Positions 6,706 to 11,937 of a DNA stretch of 11,937 nt are shown here, in pieces. The translations under genes and the position numbers were made by a program. Source of the DNA: Bacteroidales bacterium (GTDB lineage: Bacteria; Bacteroidota; Bacteroidia; Bacteroidales; Dysgonomonadaceae); the NCBI GenBank assembly GCA_012798745.1, contig JAAZMQ010000021.1, forward strand, positions 1 to 11,937, given 5' to 3'. Below the pieces are notes generated by a model. It worked only from the letters and a program-made list of their open reading frames with translations. It was not told the origin of the DNA and made no database searches. Within the stretch, counting starts at the first letter, position 1, and each line of letters opens with the position of its first letter.

Positions 6706-7918
6706 CTTTCACAGAAAAGGCATTACTTTTTTTTGGGTAAGCCTCCAATGCTTTTTCTAAAATGGTAAGTGCTTTGTCGAGATCGGTTTTGTTCAATACA
6801 TAGGCAATACGTACTTCATTTTTACCTAATCCCGGTGTAACATAAAAACCTGATGCCGGAGCCATGAAAATGGTTTCGCCTTCGTATTCGAAATCCGACA
6901 GACACCATGCACAGAATTCATCGGCATCGTCCACCGGAAGGCTTGCCAATGTGTAGAATGCTCCCATTGGCATGGGTGAATATACACCGGGAATTTTATT
7001 GAGTCGTTCGATCAAAAAATCCCTTCTGCTCCGATATTCTTCAAAATTTTGTTGCATGTATGCTTCGCTTTCATCGAGTGATGCATTAGCTGCAATTTGT
7101 CCGATAAGAGGTGGACTTAATCGTGCCTGACAGAATTTCATTACCGTATCGTGTACTTTTTTGTTTTTTGTGATGAGGGCACCGATACGAATGCCGCATT
7201 CGCTGTATCTTTTGGAAACGGAATCTATCAAAATTACATTCTCATCTATTCCTTTCAGATGGCATGCCGAAACATAGGGTATGTCGGTATAGATAAATTC
7301 ACGATATACTTCGTCGGAAAACAGGTATAAATTGTATTTTTTTACCATTTTTCTGATCTGTTCCATCTCTTCCGGGGTATAGACGTATCCGGTAGGGTTA
7401 TTCGGATTGCAGATTAGGATTCCTTTGGTGCGTGGATTGATCAGTTTTTCGAATTCCTTTATGGGAGGAAGTGCAAATCCTGTTTCCATGAAAGAAGGGA
7501 TCGTTTTAATGATGGCTCCTGTGGATACAGCAAATGCCATATAATTTGCATACGCCGGTTCCGGAATGATGATTTCGTCACCGGGATTTAAGCAAGCCAG
7601 AAATGCAAATAGAACTGCTTCTGATCCCCCTGCCGTAACGATAATATCATCGGGATTAAGATCGATATTGTATTTTGCGTAATAGTTAACTAAATTTTCC
7701 CTGTAATACCGATATCCGTCGCTCGGGCTGTATTCGAGAACTTTATTTTGGATGTTTCGTATCGCATTTAGTGCACTTTCCGGAGTTGGCAAATCGGGTT
7801 GGCCAATGTTGAGATGATATACTTTTATACCTCGTGCTTTTGCTGCGTCGGATAGTGGAGCTAATTTTCGGATGGGTGAAGGAGGCATTTGCATCCCTCT
7901 TTCGGAAATCTCAGGCAT
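6668..7918 (-). CDS. PLP-dependent aminotransferase, class I/II
   Basis: A fold-type I aminotransferase of 416 residues, cytoplasmic, that would swap an amino group between an amino acid and a 2-oxo acid. Visible motifs: NIGQPDLPTP (37-46), the phosphate-binding GGSEA (97-101), YAN (123-125), CNPNNPTG (170-177), SDEVY (201-205, Asp202 contacting the PLP nitrogen), SVSKRYSECGIRIG (233-246, Lys236 forming the Schiff base) and EVRIAY (368-373, Arg370 binding the substrate carboxylate). The substrate cannot be assigned; aspartate aminotransferase-like naming is common for these. The last 19 residues after Lys397 are not family-like and come from a frame that runs past an A8 tract into the permease gene (see 6727-6734). 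It is first in an operon with that permease, with a -7 box at 7982-7989. Confidence 0.93.
   Translation of the reverse strand: MPEISERGMQMPPSPIRKLAPLSDAAKARGIKVYHLNIGQPDLPTPESALNAIRNIQNKVLEYSPSDGYRYYRENLVNYYAKYNIDLNPDDIIVTAGGSEAVLFAFLACLNPGDEIIIPEPAYANYMAFAVSTGAIIKTIPSFMETGFALPPIKEFEKLINPRTKGILICNPNNPTGYVYTPEEMEQIRKMVKKYNLYLFSDEVYREFIYTDIPYVSACHLKGIDENVILIDSVSKRYSECGIRIGALITKNKKVHDTVMKFCQARLSPPLIGQIAANASLDESEAYMQQNFEEYRSRRDFLIERLNKIPGVYSPMPMGAFYTLASLPVDDADEFCAWCLSDFEYEGETIFMAPASGFYVTPGLGKNEVRIAYVLNKTDLDKALTILEKALEAYPKKSNAFSVKDEYRAVYSKTDL
6727..6734 (-). repeat. A8 homopolymer tract at the aminotransferase C-terminus
   Basis: The minus strand reads CCA AAA AAA AGT AAT here, coding P-K-K-S-N. 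With one more A, or with a -1 ribosomal slip on the in-frame A AAA AAA heptamer, it reads AAG TAA. That ends the protein at 398 residues, with the stop at 6725-6723, 17 bp before the permease ATG. The tract therefore decides whether the two genes overlap. Confidence 0.6.
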
Positions 7919-7981
7919 ATGCTTTTTAATTTCTAGCTATAAAATGTTGTTTGTTTTTTATTATTCCAAAATATTGAATGG

Positions 7982-7989
7982 CAAAGGTA
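7982..7989 (-). promoter_or_regulatory. -7 promoter box for the aminotransferase/permease operon
   Basis: CAAAGGTA on the plus strand is TACCTTTG on the minus strand, matching TAnnTTTG, 63 bp upstream of the start at 7918. Transcription would start near 7975. No clear TTG lies at the -33 position, which would be near 8009-8011. Confidence 0.5.
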
Positions 7990-8030
7990 ATAAAAAAATA
8001 CATTTTTCTACGGTTTATTGTTTTATTTCA

Positions 8031-8038
8031 TATATTTG
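8031..8038 (+). promoter_or_regulatory. -7 promoter box for the GH16 lipoprotein
   Basis: TATATTTG matches TAnnTTTG. Transcription would start near 8042-8045, leaving only about 10 nt before the ATG at 8054 but about 20 nt before the ATG at 8063, which favours the second start. No TTG is present at the expected -33 position near 8008-8010. Confidence 0.5.
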
Positions 8039-8062
8039 TAGAGACGTTAGAAAATGAATTTT

Positions 8063-8869
8063 ATGAAAAAAAGTAACATTTTATTTGTTCTCCTACTTGT
8101 ATTGTCGTTTGTGGCATGTTCAGATAAGAAGGAGCCCGGCAAGTGGACGTTGGTATGGGAAGATAATTTTAATCGGGCCGGATGGTTGGATACTACCACT
8201 TGGTCAAAGATTCCGCGAGGAAAAAGCGATTGGAACAGATATATGAGCGATTATGAATCGGTTTGCGAGGTTCGTGGTGGAAATTTGATTTTGCGAGGAA
8301 TACAAAACACAGTTTTGCCCAGCGATACAGCACCTTATCTTACAGGTGGGGTTTATACAAAAGGGAAAAGAACATTTGGTTTTGGTCGACTCGAAATTAG
8401 AGCAAAATTAGCCGGGGCTCAAGGTGCTCATCCCGGAATTTGGATGCTTCCCGTAGATGAAAGTGGAATAAAAGGAGGGGAAATCGACATTATGGAGCGA
8501 TTAAATTATGATAAATATGTTTATCAAACCGTTCATTCCTATCATACAGATGTCCTCGGTATTAAAGATAAACCGGTTGCAAATAGTGTTGTTGTTACAA
8601 TTGCACCCAATGATTACAATGTATTTGTGCTTGAAAAATATCCCGATAGTTTGGTGTTTTTTGTGAATGATGTGCACACAAAAACTTATCCGCGCGTTGA
8701 AACAATAGAAGGTGGACAATTCCCCTTTGGCGATCGAGAATTTTATCTGCTCATGGCCATGCAATTGGGTGGCAGTTGGGCAGGCTTTGTAGATCCGGGT
8801 TCATTGCCTGCCGAAATGTATATCGATTGGGTTCGATATTACGAACCGGCGGATGAAAAGGAACAATAA
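8063..8869 (+). CDS. Glycoside hydrolase family 16 lipoprotein
   Basis: A secreted beta-glucanase-type enzyme; the family cleaves beta-1,3 or beta-1,3/1,4 linkages in glucans and galactans. From the ATG at 8063 it has 268 residues. MKKSNILF plus a hydrophobic core leads to a lipobox ending VAC, with the lipidated cysteine at 19, followed by SDKKE. The charge after the cysteine recalls the surface-export signals of Bacteroidota lipoproteins, but the match is imperfect. The jelly-roll domain fills the rest: 'LVWEDNFN' near the start, GGVYTKGKRTFGFGRLEIRA in the middle, and the catalytic EIDIME at 140-145 with nucleophile Glu140, assisting Asp142 and acid/base Glu145. 'GSWAG' and 'MYIDWVRYYE' close the fold. 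An ATG at 8054 would add three residues. No SusC/SusD-like genes are nearby. The substrate is not decided. Confidence 0.92.
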   Translation: MKKSNILFVLLLVLSFVACSDKKEPGKWTLVWEDNFNRAGWLDTTTWSKIPRGKSDWNRYMSDYESVCEVRGGNLILRGIQNTVLPSDTAPYLTGGVYTKGKRTFGFGRLEIRAKLAGAQGAHPGIWMLPVDESGIKGGEIDIMERLNYDKYVYQTVHSYHTDVLGIKDKPVANSVVVTIAPNDYNVFVLEKYPDSLVFFVNDVHTKTYPRVETIEGGQFPFGDREFYLLMAMQLGGSWAGFVDPGSLPAEMYIDWVRYYEPADEKEQ

Positions 8870-8910
8870 CAAATTGATTAGTTGAAAAGTTTCACCACAT
8901 TGTTATTTTT
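8865..8910 (+). terminator. Possible terminator after the GH16 gene
   Basis: AATAACAA (8865-8872), which includes the GH16 stop codon, is the exact complement of TTGTTATT (8900-8907), and a T-run reaches 8910. A smaller TGAA/TTCA stem (8883-8886, 8891-8894) sits inside the loop. The stem has little GC, so termination strength is doubtful. The T-run contains the first bases of the convergent queF stop at 8909-8911. Confidence 0.4.
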
Positions 8911-9376
8911 ATAGTGGAAACGAATGATTAAATAATCGGTCTTGGGCTAGTTTTTCGTATTTTGTTCCCTTACGTCCATAATTGGTGTAAGGATAAATGC
9001 TGATTCCGCCTCGTGGTGTAAAAATGCCTGTTACTTCAATGTATTTCGGATCCATCAGATGGATAAGATCTTTCATGATGATATTTACGCAATCTTCATG
9101 AAACGCTCCATGATTGCGGAAACTGAACAAATAAAGTTTTAAACTTTTGCTTTCCACCATCTTGGCATCGGGGATATAATCGATGCGGATGGTGGCAAAG
9201 TCGGGTTGACCGGTTATAGGGCAAAGTGTGGTAAATTCGGGGCAGTCGAATGTTACCCAATAATCGTGATCTTGATGTTTATTTGTAAATGTTTCCAGAA
9301 CTTCGGGAGCATATGTTGTTTTATATTCCGTTTTTTTGCCAAGAAGGTTTAGCTTGTCTTGTTCCATTTTTGTCAA
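8909..9376 (-). CDS. queF: NADPH-dependent preQ0 reductase QueF
   Basis: QueF reduces 7-cyano-7-deazaguanine (preQ0) to preQ1 with NADPH, a step toward queuosine in the tRNA wobble position. At 155 residues it is the short, single-domain type found in Bacillus subtilis, not the long Escherichia coli type. The catalytic region is TTLCPITGQPDF (49-60), with the thioimide-forming Cys52 and Asp59. The family signature ESKSLKLYLFSFRN spans 75-88, and HED at 93-95 carries the glutamate (Glu94) that helps bind substrate. It lies 47 bp downstream of queC, whose product makes its substrate, so co-transcription is likely. A second Met at residue 4 is an alternative start with little effect. Confidence 0.96.
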   Translation of the reverse strand: MTKMEQDKLNLLGKKTEYKTTYAPEVLETFTNKHQDHDYWVTFDCPEFTTLCPITGQPDFATIRIDYIPDAKMVESKSLKLYLFSFRNHGAFHEDCVNIIMKDLIHLMDPKYIEVTGIFTPRGGISIYPYTNYGRKGTKYEKLAQDRLFNHSFPL

Positions 9377-9395
9377 TTTAGAGCGTTATTTTTTT

Positions 9396-9407
9396 GATCG
9401 ATCGATC
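9396..9407. repeat. GATC triplet palindrome between queC and queF
   Basis: GATCGATCGATC is three perfect GATC units in the 47-bp queC-queF spacer, flanked by T-runs on the plus strand. It is self-complementary and could form a tiny 4-bp, 4-nt-loop hairpin. On the minus strand it is flanked by A-runs, so it is not a typical terminator for queC. It may be a methylation-site cluster or chance. Confidence 0.3.
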
Positions 9408-9423
9408 TTTTTATCGCTTTTAG

Positions 9424-10101
9424 TTATCCCTTATCCCTTTCTTTCAATGAAAGGTATTCTTCCAATCCCTTATTTCGCAGCTTGCATGCTGGACAGTGAC
9501 CGCAACCTTCGGCCTTTATGCCATTGTAGCAAGTAAGTGTTTCTGTTCGTATCAGATCGAACACACCCAGTTCGTCTGCCAGTTGCCATACTTGTGCTTT
9601 AGTGCGCCACATAAGAGGTGTGTGGACGATAAACTGTCGCTCCATAGCCAAATTAAGTGATACATTCAGCGAACGAATAAAAGTATCCCTGCAATCGGGG
9701 TATCCGCTGTAATCGGCCTGCGAAACGCCTGTTACTAAATGCCGGATATTATTTGCATAAGCAATGGCAGCTGCACACGTAAGAAACAGCATGTTGCGTC
9801 CGGGGACAAACGTATTGGGGTAAGAATCAGCCGGTTTTTCTTTGTCCATTTCAAGGGAAAGATCGGTCAGCGAGTTGGGAGCTAGCTGTGAAATAATATG
9901 GGCATCGAGCACTTGGAAGGGTACTTGTGCCATTTCGGCAATACGTTGTGCATTTTCTACTTCCAATGAATGACGCTGGCCGTAAAAGAAACAAAGCGTA
10001 TATACGTTGCGGAAATGTTTTTTAGCCCAATAGAGACAAGTAGTGGAGTCTTGTCCGCCCGAAAATAGCACGAGCGCATCTTCGTTTGCAAAATCGTTCA
10101 T
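9424..10101 (-). CDS. queC: 7-cyano-7-deazaguanine (preQ0) synthase QueC
   Basis: QueC converts 7-carboxy-7-deazaguanine to preQ0 using ATP and ammonia, the step before QueF. From the ATG at 10101 it has 225 residues, a normal length. It opens with the ATP pyrophosphatase loop SGGQDST (14-20) and has 'FVPGRNMLFLT' (98-108) and 'GVSQADYSGYPDCR' (125-138). It ends with the zinc-binding cysteines Cys191, Cys200, Cys203 and Cys206 in 'CGHCPACK'. The frame is open to an ATG at 10158, but a -7 box at 10161-10168 almost touches that codon, so its message would begin there with essentially no leader. The extra 19 residues also lie outside the family. queD and queE are not in the window. Confidence 0.95.
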   Translation of the reverse strand: MNDFANEDALVLFSGGQDSTTCLYWAKKHFRNVYTLCFFYGQRHSLEVENAQRIAEMAQVPFQVLDAHIISQLAPNSLTDLSLEMDKEKPADSYPNTFVPGRNMLFLTCAAAIAYANNIRHLVTGVSQADYSGYPDCRDTFIRSLNVSLNLAMERQFIVHTPLMWRTKAQVWQLADELGVFDLIRTETLTCYNGIKAEGCGHCPACKLRNKGLEEYLSLKERDKG

Positions 10102-10160
10102 TTTTTCTTTGTTTTTTATGTGGTTACCTAAGATACACAGAAAAGAGATTCTTTTCATAA

Positions 10161-10168
10161 CAAAGATA
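10161..10168 (-). promoter_or_regulatory. -7 promoter box for queC-queF
   Basis: CAAAGATA on the plus strand is TATCTTTG on the minus strand, matching TAnnTTTG. The inferred start near 10154 gives a leader of about 50 nt before the ATG at 10101. The nearest upstream TTG is about 26 bp away, longer than the usual 19-21. Confidence 0.5.
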
Positions 10169-10233
10169 AGCTATTTTTTATTCATCCTTGTGGTCAATGA
10201 TGTTAATGGAAATTGTTTTTAACGTTTATTTGG

Positions 10234-10264
10234 TTGACTTTTCAATGGGAGTTACGTATTTTTG
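10234..10264 (+). promoter_or_regulatory. Promoter of the HAD hydrolase/symporter operon
   Basis: TTG at 10234-10236 and TATTTTTG at 10257-10264 are 20 bp apart, a full match to the Bacteroidota promoter. Transcription would start near 10270, about 20 nt before the ATG at 10290. It is the only complete promoter in the queC/HAD gap. Confidence 0.65.
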
Positions 10265-10289
10265 CATTCAAAAATCTTAAAAGACTGAG

Positions 10290-10922
10290 ATGTTAAAACC
10301 CGATAGTTTAATTTTTGATAGAGACGGTACACTTTGGGATAATGTCGATACCTATGTTACTGCCTGGAACAAAGGTTTGGAAGCGAAGGGATACGATTTG
10401 CGTCTTCGAAGAGAAGATTTAGTTGGCTTGATGGGTAAAGAAATTGGGAAAATGCTCAATAAGCTCCTGCCGAAAGTTTCTCCCGAAGAAGAGAAGGAGC
10501 TGTTTCATGCTATTATTGAAGCCTATCAGTCGTTAACAAAGACCATGACGCCCAAAATATTTCCGGGGGTACGTGAAGGGTTGGAAAAATTGGCGACCAA
10601 ATACAAACTTTTTATGCTGAGCAATTGCGAAGAGGGTGGTATAGTGAATTTCATGAATCATACCGGCACACGTCATCTCTTTACGGATTATATGGAACAT
10701 GGTCAGAATTTTCAACCCAAAAGCTTCAACCTGAAACTATTAATAGATAGGAATCATCTTCAATCACCCGTTTACATAGGAGATACCGATTCCGATAGTC
10801 GCGAAGCGGCTAAGGCCGGAGTGCCATTTGTGTATGTGACCTATGGATTTGGAGAAACAGATAACTACGCATTAAAATTCGATTCTTTTCCTGAATTGAC
10901 CGATTATTTTATGAATTTATAA
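10290..10922 (+). CDS. HAD superfamily hydrolase, phosphoglycolate phosphatase-like
   Basis: A 210-residue cytoplasmic phosphatase-type HAD protein. Motif I is FDRDGTLWD (9-17) with the nucleophile Asp10 and acid/base Asp12. Motif II is the Ser at 111 in 'MLSN', motif III probably Lys144 in 'QPKSFN', and motif IV GDTDSD (164-169) with Mg-binding acidic residues. Residues about 18-85 form the helical cap typical of the phosphoglycolate phosphatase/beta-phosphoglucomutase subgroup. All catalytic residues are present, so it should be active. The substrate, a small phosphorylated metabolite, cannot be told. It has its own promoter at 10234-10264, and the symporter gene starts 9 bp after its stop. 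Confidence 0.9.
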   Translation: MLKPDSLIFDRDGTLWDNVDTYVTAWNKGLEAKGYDLRLRREDLVGLMGKEIGKMLNKLLPKVSPEEEKELFHAIIEAYQSLTKTMTPKIFPGVREGLEKLATKYKLFMLSNCEEGGIVNFMNHTGTRHLFTDYMEHGQNFQPKSFNLKLLIDRNHLQSPVYIGDTDSDSREAAKAGVPFVYVTYGFGETDNYALKFDSFPELTDYFMNL

Positions 10923-10931
10923 ATTGGGAAC

Positions 10932-11937
10932 ATGCAGGGAGTTTTTATCCTGATTGTAATTGCCCTCTATTTGGGATTATTGATGCTGATCTCGCATTTG
11001 ACGAGCCGAAAAGGTACCGATAACGATGCCTTTTTTCGTGCCAATAAACAATCCAAATGGTATGTGGTTGCTTTTGCCATGATCGGTACTTCCATTTCCG
11101 GAGTCACTTTCATATCTGTACCCGGCATGGTAAGAAATCTGGATATGACCTATATGCAGATGGTTTTCGGCTTTTTTTTTGGATATCTGGTCATTGCCTA
11201 TGTGTTGCTTCCCTTGTATTACAAACTCAATCTGACCACCATTTACGGTTATCTCGATCAACGTTATGGTCCCAAATCCTATAAAACCGGAGCGTGGTTT
11301 TTTTTGATATCGAAAATAGTAGGTGCTGCTGCAAGGCTCTATTTGGTGGCATTCATTCTTCAGTCGCTGGTTTTTGATACATGGGGTGTTCCGTTCGTAG
11401 TTACCGTCATCGGCATCATTCTGGTCATATGGATGTACAGTCATAAAAGCGGCGTTAAAACAATTATCTGGACCGATTGGTTGCAGACATTGCTTTTCCT
11501 TATTGCGTTGGTCCTTATTATTTTGGAAGTCACGTCCAGACTCAATTTCAGTTTGGGCGATACCGTGACCGCTATTAAAAACAGTCCGCATTCGCGTATT
11601 TTCGTTTTTGATGATTGGGGCAGTACACAAAACTTTTTTAAACAATTTTTTAGTGGGATGTTCATTACCATTGTAATGACCGGCTTGGATCAAGATCAGA
11701 TGCAGAAAAACCTCACGATCAAAAGTTTGAAAGATGCGCAAAAAAATGTGGTTTCGTATGGTTTGGCTTTTGCACCTGTTAATTTTCTCTTTTTGTGTTT
11801 GGGCGTTCTCCTGCTTGTTTTTGCAGAGCAAAACGGAGTCGTTCTTCCCGAAGTTTCCGATAATATATTACCCCATATTGCCAGTCAATATCTCGGGAAT
11901 ACAGTCCTGGGTATTTTTATCGTTGGCATCGTGGCCG
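10932..11937 (+). CDS. Sodium:solute symporter (SSS family), partial
   Basis: The first 335 codons of an inner-membrane Na+-coupled transporter; the frame is still open at the window edge. The ATG at 10932 gives MQGVFILIVIALYLGLLMLI, the first membrane helix. Further helices are visible at about 43-65, 74-97, 120-145, 152-169, 178-199 and 272-298. Family-like segments are 'GTSISGVTFISVPGM' (52-66, the region of helix 2 that helps form the substrate and sodium site), 'TIYGYLDQRYG' (103-113) and 'TGLDQDQMQKNL' (250-261), the last typical of SSS proteins from Bacteroidota. Transported solutes in the family include sugars, amino acids, sialic acid and vitamins, and none can be chosen here. It is probably co-transcribed with the HAD gene. 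Nine Ts at 11172-11180 lie in its coding sequence. Confidence 0.92.
   Translation, partial: MQGVFILIVIALYLGLLMLISHLTSRKGTDNDAFFRANKQSKWYVVAFAMIGTSISGVTFISVPGMVRNLDMTYMQMVFGFFFGYLVIAYVLLPLYYKLNLTTIYGYLDQRYGPKSYKTGAWFFLISKIVGAAARLYLVAFILQSLVFDTWGVPFVVTVIGIILVIWMYSHKSGVKTIIWTDWLQTLLFLIALVLIILEVTSRLNFSLGDTVTAIKNSPHSRIFVFDDWGSTQNFFKQFFSGMFITIVMTGLDQDQMQKNLTIKSLKDAQKNVVSYGLAFAPVNFLFLCLGVLLLVFAEQNGVVLPEVSDNILPHIASQYLGNTVLGIFIVGIVA

Noticed and set aside
6433..6768. Plus-strand open frame of 111 codons at the permease/aminotransferase overlap
   Set aside because: It is antisense to both genes, and its sequence reflects the complement of the first permease helix.
10102..10289. A preQ1 riboswitch in front of queC
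   Set aside because: I looked for a small C-rich-loop hairpin with an A-rich tail and saw none in the short queC leader. Only promoter boxes are recognisable there.
10977..11831. Minus-strand open frame of 284 codons
   Set aside because: It is the complement of the symporter. Its abundance of Lys, Asn, Gln and His is what the reverse of membrane-helix codons gives, and it has no recognisable motif.
1..11937. Mobile element, CRISPR array, defence system or horizontally acquired island
   Set aside because: There are no transposase, integrase, direct-repeat array or toxin/nuclease motifs. Base composition and promoter style look uniform, and nearly all genes are ordinary metabolic or envelope types.

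Overview
This is an AT-rich window with the features of Bacteroidota chromosome, most likely Bacteroidales; genus cannot be fixed from the sequence. The evidence is repeated matches to the Bacteroidota -7 promoter box TAnnTTTG in front of genes, A-rich translation starts without clear Shine-Dalgarno sites, short Bacteroidota-style lipoprotein signals, and protein types common in that group. The etfB-etfA-acyl-CoA dehydrogenase operon fits an anaerobic or fermentative life, but does not prove it. I see no mobile elements, tRNA or rRNA genes, CRISPR arrays or defence genes. This looks like ordinary core chromosome.

Layout. At 1-46 (minus) are the first 15 codons of a gene that looks like Bacteroidota transcription terminator Rho. 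In front of it is about 220 nt of untranslated leader (about 47-266) with two hairpins and a possible 35-codon upstream ORF. At 343-1413 (minus) is a lipoprotein that I assign to the uncharacterised DUF6340-like family. At 1740-5396 (plus) is an operon for electron transfer flavoprotein (etfB, etfA) and a long acyl-CoA dehydrogenase, with a good promoter at 1674-1704 and a good intrinsic terminator at 5421-5459. At 5458-7918 (minus) are a PLP-dependent aminotransferase and, overlapping its 3' end, an FtsX/LolC/E-type permease. Divergent from them at 8063-8869 (plus) is a family 16 glycoside hydrolase lipoprotein. At 8909-10101 (minus) are queC and queF, two enzymes of queuosine precursor synthesis. 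At 10290 to the window end (plus) are a HAD hydrolase and a sodium:solute symporter cut by the edge.

How the genes work together. The Etf and dehydrogenase form one redox module: the dehydrogenase passes electrons from acyl-CoA (or takes them for enoyl-CoA reduction) through the EtfAB heterodimer. QueC makes preQ0 and QueF reduces it to preQ1 for tRNA modification. The aminotransferase/permease and HAD/symporter pairs are positional operons whose joint function cannot be read from sequence.

Most useful observations: (1) an A8 tract near the aminotransferase 3' end, where one extra A would create a stop at the usual family length and remove the overlap with the permease gene; (2) the structured, possibly uORF-bearing leader of the Rho-like gene; (3) promoter boxes that argue for shorter EtfB and QueC proteins than the longest open frames; (4) two convergent junctions where the minus-strand stop codon lies inside the plus-strand terminator T-run. 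I found no convincing new multi-gene system.
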